A stretch of 64,000 nucleotides of DNA from an uncultured Clostridia bacterium (GCA_944358655.1 CALVRO010000005.1:1-64000); one strand, 5' to 3'. Positions 49,317 through 58,919 are shown, numbered from the stretch's first letter. The notes: generated from the sequence alone by a model not told the origin. Made by a program: numbers and translations.

Positions 49317-50708
49317 TCAATCGTCCGAGGACTCGTCGACCAACCTTTTGCAGGCGTCGACAAACCCGTTTAAGTCGGCAGACGCGGCGCATGCCGCCAC
49401 GCGCACGCTGCCGAGAGAGCACTCGTCCACTCTCTCCCTGACTCGGGAGGCGACGGCCAGCTGCTCTGCCGAGAGCAGGTTCTCCTCTCCCATGGCGTAG
49501 GAGCCGGAGACGTCGATGACGGGCTTTCTGCGGCCGGGCGAGACGGGGAAGGGAAGTTCTATACGCATGTCGCACATGTCTATGAGTTCGCAGCGCATGG
49601 AGAAAAAGACGTCGACGGGGCAGTAGTCGTCGATGACGGCGAAGATGGTGACAGAAGCGCCCTCCTCGGTGTTGCGGGCGGCGCCGAACAGGCGCTTGGC
49701 GGCCATGACGACCTCGGGGTCGGTGAGTTCGTCGTCGCCGTCGGCCTCGGCAAAGGCGCGGGTGAGGCGGGAAAAGCCGTCGAATACGAGCACGGCGTCG
49801 CGGCCCTCTTCGGCCATGCGCTCGGCATGCTCGACGGCAAGTTTTGCGGCGCGGATGTGCGCGGAGGCGTCCTCGTCGAAGGAGGTGCACACCATGAGCG
49901 CGCCCGGAAGGGCGGCGCGGAGGGCGTTGAGCTCCTCGGGGCGCTCGTCGATGAGCGCGAGAATGAGGACGGCCTCGGGATGATTTTTGGCGACCGAAAG
50001 GGCGATATCCCTTATGAGCGCCGACTTGCCCGCCCCGCCGTGCGACACGATGAGGGCGCGGCGGCCGAACGCTGCGGGCGCGAAGAGGTCTATAGCGGCG
50101 CCGACGGCAGAGCCCTCGCCGCCGAGGAGCATGGGCCTTACAGGGTAGCAGGCGGTGAGGTCGGCAAACCGCGCGCGGGCGCGGCGGGGAGTTCCGCCGT
50201 TGACAGACGTCACTACAGAGGCCGACCAGCCCGCGTCGCCCGAAGTTCTGACGGCGGTGCAGGCGACGAGGTCGCCGGGGCGGAGGTCGAGCTCGCTCAC
50301 GAAGGAGGAGCCGACGAACACGTCGACCTCGCCCGAGCGCACGAACCAATAGCCCTTGCGGCTGTCGAGCAGGCCGACAAACTGCCTGCTTTCTTCCTTA
50401 GCCGCCGACTCTGCCGCCATTTCGACGGGCGCATGTCCATCCTCGGCGATGCCGGCGTGGTAGCGGCGGCACTCTTCTATCTCGGAGAGGAGCTGTTTGT
50501 TGAACTCCTCCGACTTGGGAGGAGCGCCGCGGTGGTTGAACTCTACGGGCTGAGCCATGCCCGTGGCAATGGCCATGATGTCGTCGATGAGCGCGTCCTT
50601 CTTTTTGACGGTGGGCTGGCTTACGCCGACGGCGCGGCCGAGCTGACGAAGGCCGTGTATGCCGCAGGCATTGAGTTTTTTGCGGAGCTTTTCGATTGTC
50701 TGTTTCAT
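49317..50708 (-). CDS. rho: Divergent Rho-like factor lacking the arginine finger
   Basis: RecA-fold hexameric helicase related to transcription terminator Rho, 463 aa. An N-terminal Rho_N-like helical part (LRKKLNACGIHGLRQLGRAV), a cold-shock-type RNA-binding domain (GYWFVR, VFVGSSFVSELDLRPGD) and the ATPase are present. Kept relative to E. coli Rho: Walker A GGAGKS (Lys184), IDERPEE (Glu211, Arg212), Walker B VLVFDGFSRL, and RLFGAARNTEEG. Changed: PPKAGKT reads HGGAGKS (Lys181 lost), the R-loop KGTGN reads IDMCD, the Q-loop is shortened, and NRSGTR with finger Arg366 reads DVSGSY. It overlaps the UPF0173 gene by 4 nt with GGAGAGG 8 nt upstream. It may be altered Rho or a paralogue; whether another rho exists is unknown. 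Confidence 0.85.
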   Translation of the reverse strand: MKQTIEKLRKKLNACGIHGLRQLGRAVGVSQPTVKKKDALIDDIMAIATGMAQPVEFNHRGAPPKSEEFNKQLLSEIEECRRYHAGIAEDGHAPVEMAAESAAKEESRQFVGLLDSRKGYWFVRSGEVDVFVGSSFVSELDLRPGDLVACTAVRTSGDAGWSASVVTSVNGGTPRRARARFADLTACYPVRPMLLGGEGSAVGAAIDLFAPAAFGRRALIVSHGGAGKSALIRDIALSVAKNHPEAVLILALIDERPEELNALRAALPGALMVCTSFDEDASAHIRAAKLAVEHAERMAEEGRDAVLVFDGFSRLTRAFAEADGDDELTDPEVVMAAKRLFGAARNTEEGASVTIFAVIDDYCPVDVFFSMRCELIDMCDMRIELPFPVSPGRRKPVIDVSGSYAMGEENLLSAEQLAVASRVRERVDECSLGSVRVAACAASADLNGFVDACKRLVDESSDD

Positions 50709-51364
50709 TTTTCTTGCCTCTCCATAATTATTATAGTTGTCTGTTCGCCGTCGAGATCGTCGCGCGAGATGTCGATCTCGTCGCCGGCCTCGGCTATTAC
50801 GACGTTGTGGCCGTCGAAACTGTCGATAAAGTCGTCCACCTTGTCGATATCGAGCTTGCAGCCCTTGGCGCGGTAGTGCATGGGGATGACTATGTCGGGC
50901 ATTATTCTGTCGACATACTCCTTGGCCATGGCCGCGTCGATGGTGTAGTTGCCGCCCACGGGGATGAGCAGGACGTTGACGGGGAGTATCATCTCGATGA
51001 GGTCGGACGAACAGTCCTCGCCGAGGTCGCCGAGATGGCAGACGTCCAGCCCGTCCATGCGGAACTTGAAGATGATGTTCTCCCCCCTCTTCTTGCCGCG
51101 GCAGTTGTCGTGAAAGCTCATGATAGAGCTAATGTCCACGCTGTCCTTCAAAACGTAGCCCGTTTCGCTGTCAAGCACAACGGGATGGCCCCCTACTTTT
51201 TCGACGCAGTCGTGGTCGTAGTGATGATGGGACACGGTCACCGCGTCGGCGCTGACTTTGGGCATGGCGTAGCCGACGCTGTCGTCATAGGGGTCGGTGA
51301 CGACGCTGATGCCCGTGCTTTCGGTCAGCTTGAAGCAGGAATGTCCGAGATAATTGATTTTCAT
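50705..51364 (-). CDS. UPF0173 metal-dependent hydrolase
   Basis: Metallo-beta-lactamase-fold hydrolase (YtkL type), 219 aa. MKINYLGHSCFKLTE at the N-terminus, metal-binding VSHHHYDHD near residue 45, CHLGDLGE near 110 and the C-terminal IPMHYRAKG His are UPF0173 hallmarks. Substrate unknown. It is 15 nt downstream of the DUF1934 gene and overlaps rho by 4 nt (ATGA), within a BI-1/DUF1934/UPF0173/rho/obg/yhbY run. Confidence 0.88.
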   Translation of the reverse strand: MKINYLGHSCFKLTESTGISVVTDPYDDSVGYAMPKVSADAVTVSHHHYDHDCVEKVGGHPVVLDSETGYVLKDSVDISSIMSFHDNCRGKKRGENIIFKFRMDGLDVCHLGDLGEDCSSDLIEMILPVNVLLIPVGGNYTIDAAMAKEYVDRIMPDIVIPMHYRAKGCKLDIDKVDDFIDSFDGHNVVIAEAGDEIDISRDDLDGEQTTIIIMERQEK

Positions 51365-51379
51365 GTCTTTTCCTTGTAT

Positions 51380-51799
51380 TTATTTGCCGGACGAGTCGTC
51401 CGGATCTTTTCGCAATGTATTTTCGCCGATCAGGGCGCGCAGCGAAACGGTCACCCTTTCGCCGTCCTCGCCCGAGCGGTACTCTATGCGGGCCATAAAG
51501 CCGCGCTCTCTTATCAGACAGTCGAGGCGGTCGGTGAAAACGGGGTACCCGCCCGAAAGGCCGCCCTCGCCGAGGATGCAGGCCGTGCGCCGGCCGCAGA
51601 CAAAGGACATGCGTATGTTTACGGAGCCCTTCCTCGTCTGTTCGGCGCGCCCGTGCGAGTAGGTGAAGGCGCACTCGTCGCCTTCGAGAACGTAGTACGC
51701 TTCGACGCTGTCCTGAGCTGTTTCGACGCGCGCGGGGACTATGATGTCGCTCTTCCACCCCTCCCCGCGCGAGGTGATGGCCAGCCTGCACTCAGCCAC
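51380..51799 (-). CDS. DUF1934 (YwiB-like) beta-barrel protein
   Basis: Calycin-like small protein of the DUF1934/YwiB family, 139 aa, function unknown. AYYVLEGDECAFTYSHGRAE and the GSVNIRMSF segment match the family pattern, followed by RLDCLIRERGFMARIEYR. The GTG at 51799 is chosen as the start, because upstream codons fall inside the BI-1 gene; the overlap is 8 nt. No strong SD is seen, so translation is likely coupled. Confidence 0.72.
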   Translation of the reverse strand: MAECRLAITSRGEGWKSDIIVPARVETAQDSVEAYYVLEGDECAFTYSHGRAEQTRKGSVNIRMSFVCGRRTACILGEGGLSGGYPVFTDRLDCLIRERGFMARIEYRSGEDGERVTVSLRALIGENTLRKDPDDSSGK

Positions 51800-52466
51800 G
51801 GTTGCTTCGCCCCAATATGGCCAGCAGCCGCACGAAGAGGTTGACGAGGTCGAGATAGAGCCCGCAGGCGGAATCGACGGCGTTGTCGAGCGTCTTGGGG
51901 CGGTTCCTTGCAAAGGATATGTCGAATCCGACATAGCAGGAGAAAATGAGCACCACCACCCAATCTATCCACGTTGAGGCCACGCCCGAAAGCCCCGTGA
52001 ACATGTTAATGATCGACCAGATGAGGGCGACTATCAGGCAGACGGAGAGTATCTTCCATATGGAATAGAAGAAGTCGGGATAGAGCAGGGCGAGCAGCGC
52101 GAATATTACCGACATGAGCGCCGTGACGGTGAAAGCCGAGCGGATGACGCCGTAGGAATAGTAGGGCAGAGCCAGCGAGAGCACCGCGCCGATGGGCAGC
52201 ACCACGAGGCAGTAACCTATGAAGCTCAGCACGGGGTTGCGGCTGAATACGTTGAGGCATATGCCTATGACCGCAAGGACAAAATAGGCCAGATAGAACG
52301 CTACGGGGTTCCATGTGGCGAAGTAGTCGGCGAGCAGCCATACCTCCAGCGCGTTTACGCCGAAGCCGAAGAGAAGCGTGAGCGCGACGACGAGATAGAA
52401 GGCCTTGTCGGAAATTATCTTTGCCTCGTCGGCGCTGTATCTGTTTTTAAAAATTGAAAGTGCCAT
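51792..52466 (-). CDS. Bax inhibitor-1/YccA family membrane protein
   Basis: Seven-segment membrane protein of the BI-1 (TMBIM) family, 224 aa, related to pH-sensitive Ca2+ leak channels. Hydrophobic segments run from LVVALTLLFGFGVNALEVWL through YGVIRSAFTVTALMSVIFAL and WIDWVVVLIFSCYVGFDISF; the C-terminal LYLDLVNLFVRLLAILG holds the typical Asp-containing last segment. No ribosome binding site is obvious before the ATG. It is first in the leftward run toward obg. Confidence 0.85.
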   Translation of the reverse strand: MALSIFKNRYSADEAKIISDKAFYLVVALTLLFGFGVNALEVWLLADYFATWNPVAFYLAYFVLAVIGICLNVFSRNPVLSFIGYCLVVLPIGAVLSLALPYYSYGVIRSAFTVTALMSVIFALLALLYPDFFYSIWKILSVCLIVALIWSIINMFTGLSGVASTWIDWVVVLIFSCYVGFDISFARNRPKTLDNAVDSACGLYLDLVNLFVRLLAILGRSNRG

Positions 52467-52539
52467 AGTAGTCAGTTGATTGCACGCTTTGCGTGCGTCA
52501 GATGAAAAGGCTTGCGTCTTTTAATTAAATGCCGCGGGC

Positions 52540-52820
52540 TGCGCACGCCACCTCACCACCCACTTTGTCATGCCGAGCAGCGCGCCGATATGGTTGGGTG
52601 CAATATAAGCGAGAGCGCGCGTTGTCGAGGCATCTCAAAGCGTTAGCGACGAACAAGCTGCGGTGGAAGTGTATCTGAAAAGGAACCGAGGAGATTTCTC
52701 CGCGCGCTTCGCTTGGTCGAAATGACATTCCTTTTTCCGGGGAGATTTCTCGGGTCGAAATGACAGGCTCTGTCCGAGGGAGCGGCGCTTACGCTTGCCC
52801 GAAATGACAACCTGTCTGTC
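52540..52820. repeat. Second copy of the dispersed non-coding repeat
   Basis: The 380-nt gap between BI-1 and tyrA carries the same modules as 35.6-36.4 kb in the same order: TTGTCATGCCGAGCAGCGCG (52565), GAGGCATCTCA (about 52630), GTATCTGAAA then GGAGATTTCTCC (about 52671-52703), GGTCGAAATGACA (twice, about 52716 and 52754) and GCTTACGCTTGCCCGAAATG (about 52786). No gene is seen in it. Confidence 0.75.
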
Positions 52821-52847
52821 ACGGGATGACGGGCGCGGATGCGCTTG

Positions 52848-53702
52848 TCACTTCAAAAGCGTGGTGCGGATGCGCTCGCCCTGGAAGGAGTTGCTCTTGC
52901 CGTCCTCGAACCTCTCCCTCCCCGCGCGCAGCAGCGAGCGGAGCGCCTCGGCGTCTCCGCGCTCGATGGCGGCGGCCGTTTCGCAGAGGTGGGCGGCGAG
53001 CAATTTTATGTTGCCCGCAAGGTTGTCCGCGTTGGCGAGATAGAGCTCCGTCCATACGTTCTCGTCAACGCCGGCTATGCGCGTCATGTCCTGAAAACTG
53101 CCGCCCGTAAAGCCCAGGCAGCCGTCTATCTGCCCGTCCTTGACGTAGCAGTTGGAAACTATGTGCGCAAGCTGCGACGTGTAAGCTATCTTTTTGTCGT
53201 GCTCCTCCGCCGAACACTCGACGAGGCGCAGAAAGCCCATATCCTTTACGAGGCCGACTATTGTTTCGTAGGCGCGCCCGTCCGTTCGGGCGTTGGAGGT
53301 AATTACCATGGAGGCCCTGTCGAAGAGGTCGGCGCAGGCGTTTTCAACGCCCGAAACCTCCTTTCCCGCCATGGGATGGGTGCCGACGTAGCAAAGATTT
53401 GGTCTGCGCGCGAGCACCTCGCGCTCGATAACGGCCTTTACTCCGCAGATGTCTGCCACGGCCGCGCCCCGCTTAAAGGGCGCCGTGCAGATATACTCCG
53501 TTGTCGCGCGGGGCGGCAGAGCGACGAATACGGCCTCGCACTCCGAAAGGTCGTCCGAGGCGCGGTCGATGACGCCGTGGGAGAGAGCGTATTCTATTGC
53601 CCCCGCCGAACGGTTTTTGCCTATAACAATGTGACCTGCGCGCCTTAACGCCAATGCGAGCGAGCCGCCTATCAGGCCCAGCCCTACTACTCCTACTACC
53701 AT
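52848..53702 (-). CDS. tyrA: Prephenate dehydrogenase TyrA
   Basis: Oxidises prephenate to 4-hydroxyphenylpyruvate for tyrosine, 284 aa. Rossmann motif VGLGLIGGSLALALR at residue 5, VFVALPPRATTEYI, and the substrate/catalytic segment YVGTHPMAGKEVSGVENA (His near residue 115) are canonical. No C-terminal ACT domain is present, so feedback control through that domain is absent. The ATG at 53702 has AAGG 8 nt upstream. It stands alone, away from other aromatic genes. Confidence 0.9.
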   Translation of the reverse strand: MVVGVVGLGLIGGSLALALRRAGHIVIGKNRSAGAIEYALSHGVIDRASDDLSECEAVFVALPPRATTEYICTAPFKRGAAVADICGVKAVIEREVLARRPNLCYVGTHPMAGKEVSGVENACADLFDRASMVITSNARTDGRAYETIVGLVKDMGFLRLVECSAEEHDKKIAYTSQLAHIVSNCYVKDGQIDGCLGFTGGSFQDMTRIAGVDENVWTELYLANADNLAGNIKLLAAHLCETAAAIERGDAEALRSLLRAGRERFEDGKSNSFQGERIRTTLLK

Positions 53703-53744
53703 ATCTTGCGCCTTTTTGAACGGATACGTCCGATATTCAAAAAT

Positions 53745-53774
53745 ATTATAACACAAGCGGGCAATTTTGTACAA
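53745..53774 (-). promoter_or_regulatory. tyrA promoter
   Basis: Minus-strand TTGTAC (53769-53774), 18-nt spacer, TATAAT (53745-53750). Confidence 0.6.
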
Positions 53775-53853
53775 TGTTTTTTAGATTAAATTTAGGTGAA
53801 AGAAAAAATTCCTTTTTAATGGCCGCACAGGCGGCGAAAAAGGCTTTAAACTA

Positions 53854-53882
53854 TTGACAACGCCGAGTTTATTATTTATAAT
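53854..53882 (+). promoter_or_regulatory. pgk promoter, full consensus
   Basis: TTGACA (53854-53859), 17-nt spacer, TATAAT (53877-53882): a perfect sigma-A match, as expected for a highly expressed glycolytic gene. Confidence 0.85.
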
Positions 53883-53927
53883 AAATACCGATAATAAAAT
53901 ATTTATTTTTAAGGAGTGACATTTCTT

Positions 53928-55238
<1,311 letters not shown>

Positions 55239-55307
55239 TAGTCAAATAATTTACGCCCGATCCGACGGAGCAAACTTTGACAAAAAATAGAATTGTATTA
55301 AGCCTTG

Positions 55308-55340
55308 GCGGCGGCGGAAACCTTGCGTTTCCGCCGCCGC
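55308..55340 (+). terminator. Hairpin after pgk
   Basis: A 14-bp perfect stem (55308-55321 / 55327-55340) with a 5-nt loop. The T-tract is weak, so some readthrough to tpiA is possible. Confidence 0.6.
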
Positions 55341-55417
55341 ATCCATATACCGGACGGAAATATTACGCGCAAACGCAAAAAAATTGCGCAAGGCCATTAT
55401 ATATCCGCCCTCTTTAA

Positions 55418-55446
55418 TTGATTTTAGCCGAGGTGTGTGATATAAT
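55418..55446 (+). promoter_or_regulatory. tpiA promoter
   Basis: TTGATT (55418-55423), 17-nt spacer, TATAAT (55441-55446). Confidence 0.7.
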
Positions 55447-55482
55447 ATTGTTGTTAAATAATTTGAATTACAGGAGTTTATT

Positions 55483-56226
55483 ATGCGCAGACCTTTGATT
55501 GCAGGTAACTGGAAAATGAACATGACCGCCGAGAGCGGCGCCAAACTTATCGATCAGCTCAAGCCCCTTGTAAAGGACGCCAACTGCGACGTAGCGCTTT
55601 GCGTGCCCGCCATTCTCATCCCCGCCATGACCAAGGCGGCCGAGGGCAGCAACATAGCTATAGGCGCCGAAAACGTGCACTGGGCGGAGAGCGGAGCCTT
55701 TACGGGCGAAATTTCCTGCGCGCAGCTCAACGAGTACGGCGTTAAGTACGCCATTATAGGCCACAGCGAGAGAAGGCAGTACTTCGGCGAGACCGACGAG
55801 GGCGTAAACAAGCGTACGCTCGCCGCGCTTGCGAACGGCATTACCCCCATAGTATGCGTTGGCGAAACGCTTGAGGAACGCGAAGGCGGCGTTACGGAGA
55901 AGGTGATTTTCAAGCAGCTTAAGGACGGCCTTGCAGGAGTTGAGGACGTCACCAAAGTGGTCATCGCCTACGAGCCCGTATGGGCGATAGGCACCGGCCG
56001 CACCGCCACCGACGAGCAGGCCGAGGAGACCATAGCCTTTATAAGAAAGACCATAGGCGAGCTCTTCTGCCCCAAGTGCGCCGAAAAAGTCATCATTCAG
56101 TACGGCGGTTCGATGAACGCCAAAAACTGCAAAGGGCTTATGGCGCAGCCCGATATCGACGGCGGCCTGATAGGCGGAGCTTCGTTAAAGCTCGACTTTG
56201 CCACCATTGTAAATTACGATAAGTAA
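55483..56226 (+). CDS. tpiA: Triosephosphate isomerase
   Basis: Interconverts dihydroxyacetone phosphate and glyceraldehyde-3-phosphate, 247 aa. AGNWKMN carries the active-site Lys (near residue 12), YAIIGHSERR the electrophilic His (near 94) and VIAYEPVWAIGTG the catalytic Glu (near 165); the phosphate-binding QYGGSMNAKN and DGGLIGGASL close the barrel. CAGGAG precedes the ATG by 7 nt. Confidence 0.97.
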   Translation: MRRPLIAGNWKMNMTAESGAKLIDQLKPLVKDANCDVALCVPAILIPAMTKAAEGSNIAIGAENVHWAESGAFTGEISCAQLNEYGVKYAIIGHSERRQYFGETDEGVNKRTLAALANGITPIVCVGETLEEREGGVTEKVIFKQLKDGLAGVEDVTKVVIAYEPVWAIGTGRTATDEQAEETIAFIRKTIGELFCPKCAEKVIIQYGGSMNAKNCKGLMAQPDIDGGLIGGASLKLDFATIVNYDK

Positions 56227-56233
56227 AACCAAG

Positions 56234-56266
56234 GCGTCCCCGCCGCGCGGGGGCGCATATTTTTTG
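56234..56266 (+). terminator. Terminator after tpiA
   Basis: A 9-bp GC stem (56234-56242 / 56248-56256) followed by ATATTTTTT. Its right arm is shared with a longer inverted repeat at 56250-56289. Confidence 0.65.
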
Positions 56267-56289
56267 CACAGGCAAAAAATATGCGCCCC
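56250..56289. repeat. 18-bp perfect inverted repeat between tpiA and gpmI
   Basis: 56250-56267 pairs with 56272-56289 (18 bp, 4-nt loop). It contains the U-run of the tpiA terminator in its left arm, so the two hairpins exclude each other. Confidence 0.75.
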
Positions 56290-56296
56290 ATTTAAG

Positions 56297-56326
56297 TTGC
56301 TTAAGGCGGGCGTTTTGGGTTATAAT
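56297..56326 (+). promoter_or_regulatory. gpmI promoter
   Basis: TTGCTT (56297-56302), 18-nt spacer, TATAAT (56321-56326). Confidence 0.65.
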
Positions 56327-56362
56327 ATATATGTAAAATAATTTTTCTTAAGAGGTATTTTT

Positions 56363-57919
56363 ATGGCTAAGAAAGTGCCCTACGCACTGATAATCATGGA
56401 CGGCTACGGCATCGCCCCCGCGGGCGCGGGCAACGCAATTTCGCTGGACGGCAGCAAGAACGTAAACGAGCTGGAAAAGAACTACCCCTCCGCCACTCTC
56501 GGCGCGAGCGGACTCTCGGTCGGCCTCCCCGACGGACAGATGGGCAACAGCGAAGTCGGCCACCTCAACATGGGCGCAGGCCGCATAGTCTACCAGGATC
56601 TGACCAAAATAACCAAGGCCATACAGGACGGCGACTTCTTTGAAAATCCCGCCCTCATCAAGGCCATGGACAACGCCAAAAACAACGGCAAAAAGCTGCA
56701 CCTCTACGGACTTGTTTCGGACGGCGGCGTGCACAGCCACATTACGCACATCTTCGCCCTTCTGGATATGGCCAAGAGAAGAGGCCTTGAGGACGTGTTC
56801 GTCCATTGCTTTATGGACGGCCGCGACGTTTCGCCGACGAGCGGCGCCGGCTTTATTGCGGAGCTTGAGGAGCACATGGCAAATATAGGCTGCGGCAAGG
56901 TGGCCTCGGTAGTCGGCAGGTACTACGCCATGGACCGCGACAACAACTGGGACCGCGTGGAACAGGCCTACGACATGCTCACCCTCGGCACGGGCAAGCA
57001 ATGCACCGACCCCGTGGCTGCCGTTAAGGAGAGCTATGAAGAGGGCGTGACCGACGAGTTCATAAAGCCCATAAAGGTATTCGAGGACGGCAAGCCCGTG
57101 GGGCTCATTGAAAGGGGCGACAGCATAATCTGCTTCAACTTCCGCCCCGACCGCGCGAGGGAGATGACGAGAGCCATGTCGCAGGATCCCTTTGTGGTAC
57201 CCAAGGGCACGGCGTTTGAAAGAAAGACGGGCTTCATAGCCCCCACCTACGTCTGCTTCACCGTGTACGACGCACAGTTTGAAAACGTTGACATAGCCTT
57301 CCCCAAGACCGAACTTAAGAACACTTTGGGCGAATACCTTGCGGCAATGGGCAAAAAACAGCTGAGGATAGCCGAGACCGAGAAGTACGCGCACGTTACC
57401 TTCTTCTTCAACGGCGGCGTGGAAGCGCCCAACGACAACGAAGTGCGCGACCTCATTCCCTCACCCAAGGTAGCGACATACGACCTGCAGCCCGAGATGA
57501 GCGCCTACCTCGTGACCGACAAGGTTCTGGAAGAGCTTGACAGCGGCGAGTTCGACGTTATCATTTTAAACTACGCCAACTGCGACATGGTCGGCCACAC
57601 GGGCGTAATACCCGCCGCAGAGAAGGCCGTTCACACCGTTGACGAGTGCGTTAAAAAGGTGTGCGACAAAATACTTTCGATGGGCGGCTCGGCCATAGTG
57701 ACGGCAGACCACGGCAACGCCGACAGGCTGCTCTCCGACGACGGTTCCCCCTTCACCGCGCACACCACCAATCCCGTGCCCGTGATTCTCGTATCCGACA
57801 AGTACAAGAACGCCGAACTGAGGAAGGACGGCATTCTGGCCGACCTCGCCCCCACTCTGCTTACGGTGATGGGACTGCCCGTACCCGCGGAGATGACGGG
57901 TAAGAGCCTTATTAAATAA
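56363..57919 (+). CDS. gpmI: Cofactor-independent phosphoglycerate mutase
   Basis: Mn2+-dependent 2,3-bisphosphoglycerate-independent mutase of the alkaline phosphatase superfamily, 518 aa. IIMDGYGIAP holds a metal Asp, GLPDGQMGNSEVGHLNMGAG the phosphoserine nucleophile (Ser near residue 64), and NYANCDMVGHTGV plus VTADHGNAD the second metal site. KMG-like AAGAGG lies 9 nt before the ATG. Confidence 0.96.
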   Translation: MAKKVPYALIIMDGYGIAPAGAGNAISLDGSKNVNELEKNYPSATLGASGLSVGLPDGQMGNSEVGHLNMGAGRIVYQDLTKITKAIQDGDFFENPALIKAMDNAKNNGKKLHLYGLVSDGGVHSHITHIFALLDMAKRRGLEDVFVHCFMDGRDVSPTSGAGFIAELEEHMANIGCGKVASVVGRYYAMDRDNNWDRVEQAYDMLTLGTGKQCTDPVAAVKESYEEGVTDEFIKPIKVFEDGKPVGLIERGDSIICFNFRPDRAREMTRAMSQDPFVVPKGTAFERKTGFIAPTYVCFTVYDAQFENVDIAFPKTELKNTLGEYLAAMGKKQLRIAETEKYAHVTFFFNGGVEAPNDNEVRDLIPSPKVATYDLQPEMSAYLVTDKVLEELDSGEFDVIILNYANCDMVGHTGVIPAAEKAVHTVDECVKKVCDKILSMGGSAIVTADHGNADRLLSDDGSPFTAHTTNPVPVILVSDKYKNAELRKDGILADLAPTLLTVMGLPVPAEMTGKSLIK

Positions 57920-57951
57920 GATCCCCCCATATTAAACATGATCATTAAAAA

Positions 57952-57986
57952 ATCGCGCGGCCGACATGGCCGCGCGATATATTTTT
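57952..57986 (+). terminator. Terminator after gpmI
   Basis: An 11-bp stem (57952-57962 / 57968-57978) with ACAT-type loop, followed by ATATTTTTTATTTT. Confidence 0.85.
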
Positions 57987-58118
57987 TATTTTACTATAGA
58001 ACAGGTTTTTGTTCTTAACGTCCGGAGGACGATATGACATGCCGACACGCCGTCAATCTTCCAAAATCTGCCTCTGCTGCCAAACATAAATTCTTTCTCC
58101 TTTTTCTTCTTAATTATA

Positions 58119-58157
58119 TCAAGTCATTTTTGAGTTGTCAAGTCTTTAATGACTTGA
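58119..58157. promoter_or_regulatory. Candidate operator of the small XRE gene
   Basis: TCAAGTCAT (58119-58127) and its inverse ATGACTTGA (58149-58157) flank a third TCAAGTC (58138-58144), directly upstream of the -10 box. This spacing of repeated half-sites fits autoregulation by the adjacent HTH protein. Confidence 0.45.
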
Positions 58158-58160
58158 TTT

Positions 58161-58169
58161 TGGTAAAAT
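58161..58169 (+). promoter_or_regulatory. Extended -10 promoter of the small XRE gene, probably leaderless
   Basis: TGG-TAAAAT (58161-58169) with the ATG 6 nt later. No good -35 box and no SD. Confidence 0.5.
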
Positions 58170-58175
58170 ATTATC

Positions 58176-58379
58176 ATGAATATCGGAGAAAGGCTAAAAG
58201 AGCTGAGAAACGAAAAGAATTTAAGCCAAATGGAGCTTTCCAAAGCGACGGGGATAAGCCAATCATCCATTGCACGCTGGGAGTTGAACAAGTCGGAGCC
58301 GACCGCCTCGGACATTATAGTGCTTGCCAAATTTTTCGGCGAAAGCGCCGATTATCTTTTGGGCATCATAAACGACTGA
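58176..58379 (+). CDS. Small XRE-family HTH regulator
   Basis: Stand-alone helix-turn-helix DNA-binding protein, 67 aa. IGERLKELRNEKNLSQMELS forms helices 1-2, GISQSSIARWELNKSEPT the recognition part, and IIVLAKFFGESADYLLGI the closing helices typical of Cro/C1-type repressors. No sensor domain. Repeats in its promoter region suggest it regulates itself. It is followed by a strong terminator, so it is monocistronic. Confidence 0.88.
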   Translation: MNIGERLKELRNEKNLSQMELSKATGISQSSIARWELNKSEPTASDIIVLAKFFGESADYLLGIIND

Positions 58380-58388
58380 AAATTTCAG

Positions 58389-58426
58389 GGCCCCGCGGAA
58401 CTTTTGAAAAGTTCCGCGGGGCCTTT
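58389..58426 (+). terminator. Terminator after small XRE gene
   Basis: Stem of about 16 bp (58389-58404 / 58407-58423) made of GGCCCCGCGGAAC and its complement, with a short T-tract. Confidence 0.7.
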
Positions 58427-58487
58427 GACCTGATCATATCTGCTGTTTTATACGAATTAAATTTGATTTACGACGGCTTAAACGACC

Positions 58488-58919
58488 TCAGTTGCCCGAG
58501 GGCTCGCTCTTGCCTGCGGCGTCGTTGGTTATTTCGCCCGTGGGCTTGACGGGCGGGGCGTAAGTTCTGTCCGCCTTGGTGTAGGCTGCGGGGGCCGCGT
58601 CGGGGCCGACGGGTCTGCCGCCCGAACCGCCGGGATTGTCGTTGCCGCCCCAGAAGTTGTTTAATTCGGGGTCGTCGTAGTTGTAAAGCTTGTTTCTGAT
58701 ATGCTTGATATCCACCACTACCGAAAGGAGCAGATAGGCGAGCACAATGTATATGCCGAGCGAAACGGCGCCCGAGATGAGCGTGGTTATGCCCGAGAGC
58801 ACCTCTCCCGACGCCATTGCCATTATTGAAACGACGACGGTAAGTATGCCGATTATTACGGCGATGACAAAGATTATAGTCTTGGCCTTAAACAGAAAAG
58901 CATCGTTATTCTTAAACAT
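58488..58919 (-). CDS. Small membrane protein with Pro/Gly-rich tail
   Basis: Unrecognised 143-aa protein. Two hydrophobic segments (IIFVIAVIIGILTVVVSIMA near residue 15, and AVSLGIYIVLAYLLLSVVVD near 51) are followed by a soluble Gly/Pro/Asn-rich tail of about 65 residues (FWGGNDNPGGSGGRP). AAAGGAGGC precedes the ATG and a TTGACT-18-TAAAAT promoter (58969-58974 / 58945-58950) lies upstream. It resembles small DUF4282/DUF4870-like membrane proteins only in general layout. Confidence 0.65.
   Translation of the reverse strand: MFKNNDAFLFKAKTIIFVIAVIIGILTVVVSIMAMASGEVLSGITTLISGAVSLGIYIVLAYLLLSVVVDIKHIRNKLYNYDDPELNNFWGGNDNPGGSGGRPVGPDAAPAAYTKADRTYAPPVKPTGEITNDAAGKSEPSGN

Noticed and set aside
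58034..58549. 171-codon plus-strand frame starting at GGAGGACGATATG
   Set aside because: Although a good SD precedes it, it overlaps the small XRE gene and its promoter in another frame and then the antisense of the next gene; the translated sequence is not protein-like.
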